From the NCBI GenBank assembly GCA_963588595.1, contig CAVAIA010000021.1:1-16281 (forward strand): a stretch of DNA of 16,281 nucleotides, written 5' to 3'. The first letter of the stretch is position 1; each line of letters begins with the position of its first letter. This document shows, piece after piece, positions 7,198 to 14,307 of this stretch. Position numbers and translations under genes: made by a program. The notes beneath the pieces are model-generated. The model made no database searches. It had not been told where the DNA came from and worked only from the letters and a program-made list of their open reading frames with translations. Source of the stretch: Phoenicibacter sp963588595 (lineage in GTDB: Bacteria > Actinomycetota > Coriobacteriia > Coriobacteriales > Eggerthellaceae).

Positions 7198-7239
7198 AAT
7201 AATTGTTATAAGCGATAGACCCTATTCAAGGAGGAAAAA

Positions 7240-7902
7240 ATGAATTGTCCAAAGTGCGGATCACTTGTTAAAGAAGGATCGAAATTTTGCAAAGAATGCG
7301 GCGCCCAGATTGTTGCGAAGCCGGAGTCTAAAGGCAAGCCAGTTATGCCTCAGAAATACGAGGCAGAAAATCCTGTTCAGGCACAGGGTTTTGAAGCTAT
7401 CGAGTATATAACTTCATATTTAACGTTCTACCTAAAAGGGAAAGTTGAATTTACTAGGGACAATATTCGTATTCAAGTCCCTAATACTGTTTTAGGTCTC
7501 ATTCCTCTGGGAAAAAATGAAATGAGCATTAACGTTAATCACATAACTGGAGCAACAAGCGACTTTTCTTTGAAACTTTCATCTTTAATAATCGGTATTT
7601 TTGGGGCATTATTGTGGTATTGTTTTACTGTAAAAAATCCTTTAGTTTCTTTTATCGGAATAATTTTCTTTTTAAACCTTGCACTTAATGCATTTCAAAC
7701 TAAAGTTAGTGTTTTGCTTGATAACGGATCAGCGTATCAGATCACGCTTTTGATATTTGAAAAAGCGAAAGCAGAAACGATTAAGTCTAACATTGAAATG
7801 ATGACTAATGCTAGAAATTATGACACAAACGTTAGAATTGCTGCTGAAAATCAAACCCATCAGGTTGTAGATGCAATTAATAATCTTTCATTTAAAAATT
7901 AA
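7240..7902 (+). CDS. Zinc ribbon membrane protein with PH-like domain
   Basis: This 220-residue protein begins with a zinc ribbon (Cys 3, 6, 17, 20: CPKCGSLVKEGSKFCKECG). A beta-rich stretch (about 57-110; FTRDNIRIQVPNTVLGLIPLG) resembles bacterial PH-like domains. Two adjacent membrane helices follow (about 114-131 and 134-151), then further strands (VSVLLDNGSAYQITLLIF) and a helical C-terminus. The ribbon and the C-terminus should both be cytoplasmic. It is the only ribbon protein here with almost no outer part, so it may act as a membrane-side scaffold; that is inference. AAGGAGG lies five bases before the ATG, and P3 lies upstream. Confidence 0.85.
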   Translation: MNCPKCGSLVKEGSKFCKECGAQIVAKPESKGKPVMPQKYEAENPVQAQGFEAIEYITSYLTFYLKGKVEFTRDNIRIQVPNTVLGLIPLGKNEMSINVNHITGATSDFSLKLSSLIIGIFGALLWYCFTVKNPLVSFIGIIFFLNLALNAFQTKVSVLLDNGSAYQITLLIFEKAKAETIKSNIEMMTNARNYDTNVRIAAENQTHQVVDAINNLSFKN

Positions 7903-7963
7903 ATATTCAATTTATAGCTAGAAACGAATAGGCATTTAGAAGGACTAAATTAGGGAGAAGCTC

Positions 7964-10279
7964 ATGAATTGCACAAATTGTGGAGCGGAAATTAAGGATG
8001 GGGTGAAGTTTTGCACTAATTGCGGGGCGAATTTGTCGCAACAGACGGCGCAAAGTGAGCCAGAACAGGAGCAAACGCCGACAGAATCGATGGATGTTCC
8101 GGCAACTCCTGAAGGAGCTGTTCCCTTGCAGAAGAGAAACACTCAACGCACGATTGCGATCGCGTGTGGGGTTCTTATTTTGCTTGTTGTTGTGTTTGTT
8201 GGCGGGTTGTTTTTATGGAAGTCCTTAACTCCTAAAGAGCTTTTGTTAGATGCAGACACAATCAAAGACGAAGCAATATTGAACACTTTAACTGTTAAAT
8301 ATGACAAAGATGGAGATGGCAAACTGTCGGAAGAAGAACTTGACGAAGTGCAAACGCTTGAACTTGATTCTGGAGATGATTATAGTTTCCTTCCTTTTTT
8401 CAAAAATTTAAGCAGCATTACCGTCAAAAGTTCTGATGTTACGTCACTAGATTTGTCTGAGAACAGCAATTTAAAGAGTGCTGACTTCAGCAACGCTTCT
8501 AACATCACTGACATTAAGCTTCCCGACATGATTACCTACGACGAGGTTAAACTTCCAGACAATGAAAATCTAAAAGTCTCTCTTCCAGAAAATTCCGAAT
8601 ATGAAGTTAAGTATGTGCCGAAGAAGGTGGAGGAGACAACCAAAAACGCGACTATTGTTACAGAACAAACCATTGAGAACGCCTTTAAAGTGACAGATTT
8701 AAAGGTTTCCCGGGATGGAGACACCACTACATACAACTTTATTTACGACTCGACAGGGCGCGTTTCGAAAACAAAGTCTAGTTACAACTCTTCGAATTCG
8801 ACACAGACTTTAACCTATGATGAGAGAAATAGGTTGACTAACGAGAAATTCAATGCTGGCACATATAGCTACTATAACGGCAATTATCCGATTGAGTACA
8901 AGGGTGAAAACACGGTGACGAAAGTTAAGAATGAAACTGTTGAGTATGCAGATGGCAAAATTGAAGAAAAGGGCTCAAGTGATCACATAATTTCAAGATG
9001 GAAGACAGATGGTGCTAAGACCACTTCTTATGTAACTCACGTTGGGAATAATTCATATTATCAACAACATGACTATTCAATTGGTGAAAATTCGAAGTGT
9101 ATGCAAGAAACGATTTATACCTACCTTGTTACGGGGCATACGCCAGACAGTGATAGGATTGATCAAACCTCAATTGTAAAAATCACGTATGCCTATGACG
9201 GTGACAGGCTTGCTAGTGCAAGTTTTGATTGCGGTTTCGTTCAAAATTATGAATATGACGCGCGCGGCAATTTGGTGAAAATCACATCAACTGGTGCAGA
9301 TACTTTGAACTTAAACTACACAACCGCGTCTGTAACGTGTTCGGTTAAATATGCGATGGTTTTCGGTAAGAAAAGCCAAACGCCGCTTTCGTTCATCGTT
9401 TTGCCTGGAGTGAACAAACGAGGGCTTGTTAACCTTGGCGTTGACACTCGTCAAATTGCAGTCAGCAATGGTTTTGCTTCCAACGAATTTGTTGGCAAAT
9501 TCTGGTGGGATGAGGAAAATATAATCAACAATCAGGTTGAGGCGTCAGGCAATAAAAAGTCTGCACAGCAAGAAGAGACTTCTTCGGTAGGGAATGTTGA
9601 GGTAGAAGAGCATACAGTTAACGTTAGCGTACCGATTGATAGCACATCATCGACAGCTGGGCAAAGAGAAGATGCGACATGGAATTATGATTTGCTGACT
9701 AACCCTAACGGCTCAAAGAGTATAGATAAAATTAATTCAACAATTCAGAACTCTATTGACAAAAGTGTAGATAAGGCCGAGGCAACATCTTCTGTGAGCA
9801 GTTCTGGCGGTGTTGTTATGTCTAGGAGTTTAAAGATTGGTTATCTAAATGAGAATGTGGCATGTTTTGTCGATTCTAACTTATGGTACGGTGGAGGAAC
9901 GCATGGGAGTAAGATAAGGGGTTCAATTTTGTTTAATCTCAAGACTGGTGAAACCATTGATTTTGCAACGTATTTAGGAATTACACAAGACGAATTGCTC
10001 TCTGAAGTTAAGCAGGCCGTGTCTCTCAATTTAACAAATAAGCCAAGTGATATCGATTCAAAAGACAAGGTTGTTACGGCGGTTAAACTTGAACAAAGCT
10101 CCTCGCTGGATAATGGATTGGATGGTTTAACAAAGTTGGCGTTTAACCAAGCAGGTGTTTTGTACTACATGACCGAAGACTATGAGATTGGGAGTTATGC
10201 CTTAGGAGTGCGCAATATTGTTGTTAAGGCAGAAAATGCTTCCGATGTTGGTAAGAATTTAAGTGAAATAGAAGGTTAG
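7964..10279 (+). CDS. Zinc ribbon membrane protein with EF-hand/LRR, YD-repeat and DUF3298-like ectodomain
   Basis: The 771-residue protein is a mosaic. A cytoplasmic zinc ribbon (Cys 3, 6, 17, 20) and a Gln/Glu/Pro linker lead to one membrane helix (63-86). The outer part has an EF-hand-type loop at 114-125 (DKDGDGKLSEEE) with LRR-like strands to about 185, paralogous in layout to the 3402 protein. Scattered RHS/YD-type repeats come next (YDSTGRVSKT 261, YDERNRLTNE 285, YDGDRLASAS 411, YDARGNLVKI 431). The C-terminus (about 545-755) matches the DUF3298/RsiV-like pattern: WYGGGTHG, FNLKTGETIDF, then YYMTEDYEIGSYALGVRNI. DUF3298-type domains occur in lysozyme-sensing anti-sigma factors and peptidoglycan-associated proteins, so a wall-sensing role is plausible. 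There is no RHS core or toxin tip. The ATG follows AGGGAGAAG. Confidence 0.88.
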   Translation: MNCTNCGAEIKDGVKFCTNCGANLSQQTAQSEPEQEQTPTESMDVPATPEGAVPLQKRNTQRTIAIACGVLILLVVVFVGGLFLWKSLTPKELLLDADTIKDEAILNTLTVKYDKDGDGKLSEEELDEVQTLELDSGDDYSFLPFFKNLSSITVKSSDVTSLDLSENSNLKSADFSNASNITDIKLPDMITYDEVKLPDNENLKVSLPENSEYEVKYVPKKVEETTKNATIVTEQTIENAFKVTDLKVSRDGDTTTYNFIYDSTGRVSKTKSSYNSSNSTQTLTYDERNRLTNEKFNAGTYSYYNGNYPIEYKGENTVTKVKNETVEYADGKIEEKGSSDHIISRWKTDGAKTTSYVTHVGNNSYYQQHDYSIGENSKCMQETIYTYLVTGHTPDSDRIDQTSIVKITYAYDGDRLASASFDCGFVQNYEYDARGNLVKITSTGADTLNLNYTTASVTCSVKYAMVFGKKSQTPLSFIVLPGVNKRGLVNLGVDTRQIAVSNGFASNEFVGKFWWDEENIINNQVEASGNKKSAQQEETSSVGNVEVEEHTVNVSVPIDSTSSTAGQREDATWNYDLLTNPNGSKSIDKINSTIQNSIDKSVDKAEATSSVSSSGGVVMSRSLKIGYLNENVACFVDSNLWYGGGTHGSKIRGSILFNLKTGETIDFATYLGITQDELLSEVKQAVSLNLTNKPSDIDSKDKVVTAVKLEQSSSLDNGLDGLTKLAFNQAGVLYYMTEDYEIGSYALGVRNIVVKAENASDVGKNLSEIEG

Positions 10280-10316
10280 TGCTCAGCTTTAATGAGGAGC
10301 ATCCAAAACTTATAAA

Positions 10317-10353
10317 AGTTGCGCAACTTATTTTAAAGATGAAAACATATAAC
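10317..10353 (+). promoter_or_regulatory. Palindromic operator P4 with -10
   Basis: AGTTGCGCAACT (10317-10328) is a perfect palindrome. A TATAAC -10 at 10348 lies about 25 bases from the palindrome centre, as at P2. It sits in a 118-base gap and gives the 10398 gene and its followers an internal promoter. The TGCTC...GAGCA arms at 10280-10302 are too short and loose for a convincing terminator. Confidence 0.6.
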
Positions 10354-10397
10354 TAAAAGTGTTTTATAGGACAGTGTCAAAGATTTAAGGAGGAAAA

Positions 10398-11144
10398 ATG
10401 TTTTGTCCAAAATGCGGTAAAGAATTGCCAGACAATGCGAAGTTTTGCGGAGCATGTGGTGCTAATGTTAATGCGCCCGTCTCAGCACCTGAGCCTGTAG
10501 CACAAAGTGTGGCGCCTCAGCAAAGTGTGCCAGAGGATCAAACTCCAGCGTCGCAACCACCAACCCAGCCTGCGGCAGGTCAGCCACCACAACCAGTAAA
10601 GACGCCTGCGGCAGAACAGACACCGCAAGCAGCAAAACCGCAGGTTGACGTAAAAGGTGAAATTTCTAAGTTGCAAGGCAAGCTAGACAACTCTAACTCT
10701 AGTTTTTTGAAGGGTCGCTCCCTTTGGGATGTTGTGGGTTTGTGTGCAACCGCTTTGATGGCGATTTGTTTCTTTTTGCCAGCGTTAACCGCAAGTTCCT
10801 ATTATGGAACGAGCAGCATGTCACCTGCTTCGCTAATGTCGATGGCAAGTTCATCTTCCTACACGTCGTCATTTTCATGGTTGCTGTTAATCTTCTTGTT
10901 CCCTGCCGTTTGCTGCGCAATCGATTTGTTTGTTACGAAAGAAAACTCAACGCGTCACGTGCGCTTGATTGTGCTAGGACTTTTGAACATCCTTTTGCAA
11001 TCTTCCATTTCAAGCATAGCCAAATCCATTAACTCCTTTGGAGGCTCGCTGGGTGTTGGGTTCTATTTAAGCATAGTTGCTTCACTTGTTATTATTGCCG
11101 TTGGCATAATTGGGATTTATGAAAAGAACAAAGGAAAGAATTAA
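10398..11144 (+). CDS. Zinc ribbon four-TM membrane protein
   Basis: The 248-residue protein has a zinc ribbon (Cys 3, 6, 17, 20: CPKCGKELPDNAKFCGACG) and a long Pro/Gln/Ala-rich linker (about 26-85). A short amphipathic stretch leads to four membrane helices (about 111-130, 159-179, 188-205, 219-241). A Ser/Tyr/Met-rich outer loop (131-158) separates the first two. I recognise no named transporter or channel family. The ribbon should be cytoplasmic, tethered by the flexible linker. AAGGAGG lies four bases before the ATG. The next gene begins 19 bases after its stop. Confidence 0.82.
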   Translation: MFCPKCGKELPDNAKFCGACGANVNAPVSAPEPVAQSVAPQQSVPEDQTPASQPPTQPAAGQPPQPVKTPAAEQTPQAAKPQVDVKGEISKLQGKLDNSNSSFLKGRSLWDVVGLCATALMAICFFLPALTASSYYGTSSMSPASLMSMASSSSYTSSFSWLLLIFLFPAVCCAIDLFVTKENSTRHVRLIVLGLLNILLQSSISSIAKSINSFGGSLGVGFYLSIVASLVIIAVGIIGIYEKNKGKN

Positions 11145-11163
11145 AGATAGGGAGGAGAAGATT

Positions 11164-12456
11164 ATGATTTGTAAGTATTGTGGAAAAGAATTGCCCGAAG
11201 GATCGAATTTTTGCAAGCATTGCGGGAAGAAATTGGTGGATGAAGTCGAATCTAAAGCAGCGCAAGATCCTGCTCAAACGCCTGCACCTGAAGCTGCTAA
11301 AGTTGCAAGTTCAACGCCAATTTCTGACACTGTCAAAAATGCGATGCAAGATAAAAAAAAGAAGAAGATTATTATCGGCGTAGTCTCCGCTATTATTGTT
11401 GGAATTGCCATTGTAATTTGCATGAGCATTTATTCAGATCAAGTTCCAGAAGATTTAGTGAGAACTAGCATTAAAGAAAGCAGTTCCTTTAAAGGTGGAT
11501 TTGTGAAGGATGACTACACTAATGGGTCCAATTACACTCTTTACGATGTTAAAATCACGGGCACAGAGAAAATTGACAATTCGATGCTGCTTGCTTGGTA
11601 TGGCGGAAAAGAGGGAAAGAATGTTAGATTTAAAGGAACAATAAAGAATGATTCTTTCGAATCTGAATTTACCGGGGAAGCGACTTTTGTTAAGGATTCT
11701 AACGGTTGGAAAGTCGCGGGTTCGGCATCTAAGAAATCCAGCACCACAAAACCTTTAAAGGGAGTTGATAATTTTGAGTTGACGACTAGTTCTTCATCTT
11801 CCTCTTCATATTCTTCTTCAAGTTCAAGTGTCACAACGAGTTCTGAGAATTTTAAGTCAGAATTAAAGGAAAATAATGGGTCGTACACTTGCGTAGCTTC
11901 GCAAGATTGCAAGCTTCAATATTGGTTTGGAGCGGACACGGCTTCAGTGAAACAAACCTTTAAGTTTAATCCTGAAAAAGGGTGGGAGAAGCAAGGCGAT
12001 CAAGAGATAACAAATCAGAAGACTGAATACTCATTAGCGGGAAAGACGTTTGAGTACACGTCCTCATCTATTCTCGACAACGCATCAAACACGTTATCAT
12101 TGACGTTTAAGAATTCCGAAAAGACAGAAAATCCAATAGCAGATTATTCCATTAGTCATCCAAAAGGAAGCTCAGCAAGTGAATATGAAAAAGCAGTTAA
12201 TTTGTCGGGTACGGCTAATGGCACTATTAATCACACTTTTGGAGAAAATTCATTTAGTATCGCGCTAAATGATGCAGGTCAGCAAGTCACTTTCAGCGGA
12301 AAGAGCTCTTCTCCTAAAGAAATTGATGGTGTTGGAAAAATGAATACGCTGTTTTTGTCTGTAAAAACTAACGCAAATAGTTATGAGTCTAAATATAGCT
12401 CGTCTAAATTTAGCGCTAGTGGCACCTTCGTCGAAACTAAGAAACAGGCTGCTTAG
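11164..12456 (+). CDS. Zinc ribbon single-pass membrane protein with Ser-rich stalk and unique ectodomain
   Basis: The 430-residue protein has a zinc ribbon (Cys 3, 6, 17, 20: CKYCGKELPEGSNFCKHCG), a Pro/Ala linker and a Lys run followed by one membrane helix (69-88). An ectodomain segment (about 96-190; VKITGTEKID, FKGTIKNDSFESEFTGEATF) reads as beta-rich. It is split from a second beta-rich part (228-430) by a Ser-dominated stalk (209-227). I recognise no family for the ectodomain. The ATG at 11164 is chosen because GGGAGGAG lies six bases upstream and because it puts the first Cys at position 3 like its paralogues; a start at 11110 would add 18 residues and overlap the previous gene. Confidence 0.83.
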   Translation: MICKYCGKELPEGSNFCKHCGKKLVDEVESKAAQDPAQTPAPEAAKVASSTPISDTVKNAMQDKKKKKIIIGVVSAIIVGIAIVICMSIYSDQVPEDLVRTSIKESSSFKGGFVKDDYTNGSNYTLYDVKITGTEKIDNSMLLAWYGGKEGKNVRFKGTIKNDSFESEFTGEATFVKDSNGWKVAGSASKKSSTTKPLKGVDNFELTTSSSSSSSYSSSSSSVTTSSENFKSELKENNGSYTCVASQDCKLQYWFGADTASVKQTFKFNPEKGWEKQGDQEITNQKTEYSLAGKTFEYTSSSILDNASNTLSLTFKNSEKTENPIADYSISHPKGSSASEYEKAVNLSGTANGTINHTFGENSFSIALNDAGQQVTFSGKSSSPKEIDGVGKMNTLFLSVKTNANSYESKYSSSKFSASGTFVETKKQAA

Positions 12457-12475
12457 GCAGTTGGGAGTAAGACAA

Positions 12476-13429
12476 ATGTCATCTTCTTCACAAACCCCCA
12501 CTCCTTGCTTCGTCGTCTTTGATTTCTTGAAGAAAGAGGCTGGCGTTAGTAATAAGGATTTTGCGATGCACTTGTTTAACAAGGAAGCGAACTTGGGAAA
12601 GACTCCATTGTTAACGAGGCTGGAGGACAAGACGTTTTTGTCAAGGCAAGTTGTGAGACTCGCTCCTGGTGACATGAGCATGAGGATGTTTGATGATTTT
12701 GTGTCAACAGCAACTTTCGCTTGGAATGCGCTTAAAAGTGCTTCGGGGAATTCGGCTTACAACAAGCTAATTGACGTTGCGGTTCCGCAAATGGTGGATT
12801 CACTAAAAGCGTTTGAGTTGAAAGATAAATCTTTCATGAACGTTGTTGTCACCGTCGCTAACATGTCTCAATTAACAGAGGGTGCCAAAGGCAGTCTCGT
12901 CATGCTGCTATTTATAACCGCGGGTTGCACGGGCGATGTTTCCTTTGCGATCGACAAAACGATCGAGCAAATGAATGCGAAGGGTGCAACGATGAGAACA
13001 GCGCAATTTCAGGAAACTGCTGATTTTGAACCTGTGGAGGTTAAGACTGATGATTATGGTCTAACGCTTTTCAGGATCAAAAATGGAGTTATGGTGACTC
13101 CTGGTTTTGATCTTTACGATGGAGAAGAAGGCAACGAAATAGGGCTTTTGCCAGAGGGATCTCACGTTTTCGCTGATGTTGAAAAAACTGTTAGCAGGCG
13201 GCATTTGAAGATATGGAAAGATGGTGATGGGAGATGGATGGTAAAGGGCTTAAACTCTAAAAATGGAACGGTCAAACATGACGCAGGCACATCTAAGAAT
13301 GTTGTTGTTGAACTTCCCAGAAATGAAGCGAATGGTGTCGCCTCGCCTGAAGTTGAGATTGCGCCAGGGGATCACTTGTTTTTAGCTCAAGACACTGAGT
13401 TTATTGTTTGCAAGACTTTGTCGAATTAA
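12476..13429 (+). CDS. FHA-domain protein
   Basis: The 317-residue soluble protein has an unassigned N-terminal region (about 1-185) and a C-terminal FHA domain (about 196-315). The FHA hallmarks are SRRH at 240-243 and NSKNGT at 260-265, the residues that contact phosphothreonine and support the loop in this family. The N-terminal region mixes helices and strands (CFVVFDFLKKEAG; NVVVTVANMSQ; LVMLLFITAGCTGD). It has a Rossmann/vWA-like feel but lacks a visible DxSxS metal site. FHA proteins commonly bind autophosphorylated Hanks kinases or their substrates, and the kinase at 3934 is the only one in the window. ATG 12476 is preferred (GGGAG eight bases upstream, 19 bases after the previous stop) over an overlapping in-frame ATG at 12383. 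Confidence 0.88.
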   Translation: MSSSSQTPTPCFVVFDFLKKEAGVSNKDFAMHLFNKEANLGKTPLLTRLEDKTFLSRQVVRLAPGDMSMRMFDDFVSTATFAWNALKSASGNSAYNKLIDVAVPQMVDSLKAFELKDKSFMNVVVTVANMSQLTEGAKGSLVMLLFITAGCTGDVSFAIDKTIEQMNAKGATMRTAQFQETADFEPVEVKTDDYGLTLFRIKNGVMVTPGFDLYDGEEGNEIGLLPEGSHVFADVEKTVSRRHLKIWKDGDGRWMVKGLNSKNGTVKHDAGTSKNVVVELPRNEANGVASPEVEIAPGDHLFLAQDTEFIVCKTLSN

Positions 13430-13446
13430 AGGGGGGAGGCGAGTTT

Positions 13447-14238
13447 ATGTTTTGCACAAATTGTGGAACAGAAGTTAAAGAAGGTTTGAAGTTTTGCACT
13501 AATTGTGGCAAAAAGTTAGAGGAAGAAGCGCCGCAAGAGGTAACTCCTGCTCCTCAAATCGAAAAAACTGAAGTGATGAGCGTCGCCCATCCTGATGATG
13601 TTCAGCTTGATGCTGCTCAGGAAGAAGTAAAAGTTAATTCTGTAATTCCAATTCAAAGCCCAACTCCGCAAATCAAGGAAGCAAAGAGCTCCAAGGCACC
13701 AACAGTCATTTTAGTTTTTGCAACCTTAATTATTATTGTTGGAGGAGTTCTGGCAAGTCTAGCAATCATTCAACCTCCAATCGACTTTTTGAAAGACACA
13801 CCTTTTAGTTCTGTTAAGTCGGAAAACTCCACAGATAAAAAGGCAGCGGAGAAAGGAGGCGAGGCAACGGAAGAATCGAGCGCTAACAAATCAGAAAAGA
13901 AGGGTGATTCTTCGAGCAATAACTCGAGCACAAACTCAAATTCTGGAGGGTATGTTATTGCTGACAGCTCATCGAGAAAGTTAACTGAGGCAGACATTAA
14001 AAATTTAACTAATGATCAAATTAGTATTGCTCAAAACGAAATTTGGGCAAGACACGGCAGAAAGTTTAAAAACAAGTGGTTGCAGGAATATTTCAACAAA
14101 CAATCTTGGTACAAGGGAACAATTGAACCGCAGGATTTCAATTATACGGGCAACGAATACGAATCGGCAAATGCTTCTTTTTTGATTGGAATCCTCGATA
14201 GTAGAGGCTATCACGTAGACGTTGAACATCCGAATTAG
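13447..14238 (+). CDS. Zinc ribbon membrane protein with YARHG ectodomain
   Basis: The 263-residue protein has a zinc ribbon (Cys 3, 6, 17, 20: CTNCGTEVKEGLKFCTNCG), an acidic/Pro linker, one membrane helix (84-107) and a Ser/Asn/Lys low-complexity stalk (about 122-175). The C-terminal domain has the YARHG signature: EIWARHGRKF at 198-207, then WLQEYFNKQSWYKG. YARHG domains are extracellular in known proteins, and their ligand is not established. The ATG at 13447 is chosen for a ribosome site (G6 then AGG, 13431-13439) and for the Cys 3 register. Its ribbon is almost identical at the DNA level to that of the 7964 gene (AAGTTTTGCACTAATTG in both), indicating recent duplication or conversion of the N-terminal module. 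Confidence 0.87.
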   Translation: MFCTNCGTEVKEGLKFCTNCGKKLEEEAPQEVTPAPQIEKTEVMSVAHPDDVQLDAAQEEVKVNSVIPIQSPTPQIKEAKSSKAPTVILVFATLIIIVGGVLASLAIIQPPIDFLKDTPFSSVKSENSTDKKAAEKGGEATEESSANKSEKKGDSSSNNSSTNSNSGGYVIADSSSRKLTEADIKNLTNDQISIAQNEIWARHGRKFKNKWLQEYFNKQSWYKGTIEPQDFNYTGNEYESANASFLIGILDSRGYHVDVEHPN

Positions 14239-14240
14239 GA

Positions 14241-14272
14241 TTGACTTAGTGATCGAACGAACCTAGTTCGTT
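14241..14272 (+). promoter_or_regulatory. Possible promoter with inverted repeat before the DUF4176-like gene
   Basis: TTGACT at 14241-14246 could be a -35. The inverted repeat AACGAAC-CTA-GTTCGTT (14256-14272) begins 9 bases after it and could be an operator. No clear TATAAT is seen, so promoter activity is uncertain. The stem could also be a weak attenuator, but no U-run follows. The inverted repeat is unrelated to the P1-P4 palindrome. Confidence 0.35.
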
Positions 14273-14307
14273 AAGTTTGTATTTAAACATACGTTAGGAG
14301 GAAAGTT

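Noticed and set aside
7964..10279. RHS/YD polymorphic toxin
   Set aside because: The YD repeats are few and scattered, there is no RHS core motif or C-terminal toxin, and the C-terminus fits a DUF3298-like domain.
10280..10302. Terminator after the 7964 gene
   Set aside because: The TGCTC/GAGCA arms are only five pairs with a long loop and no following T-run.
13431..13436. G6 run in the ribosome site of the 13447 gene as a phase-variation tract
   Set aside because: Six bases is short for frequent slippage, and the run is explained by the ribosome site itself.
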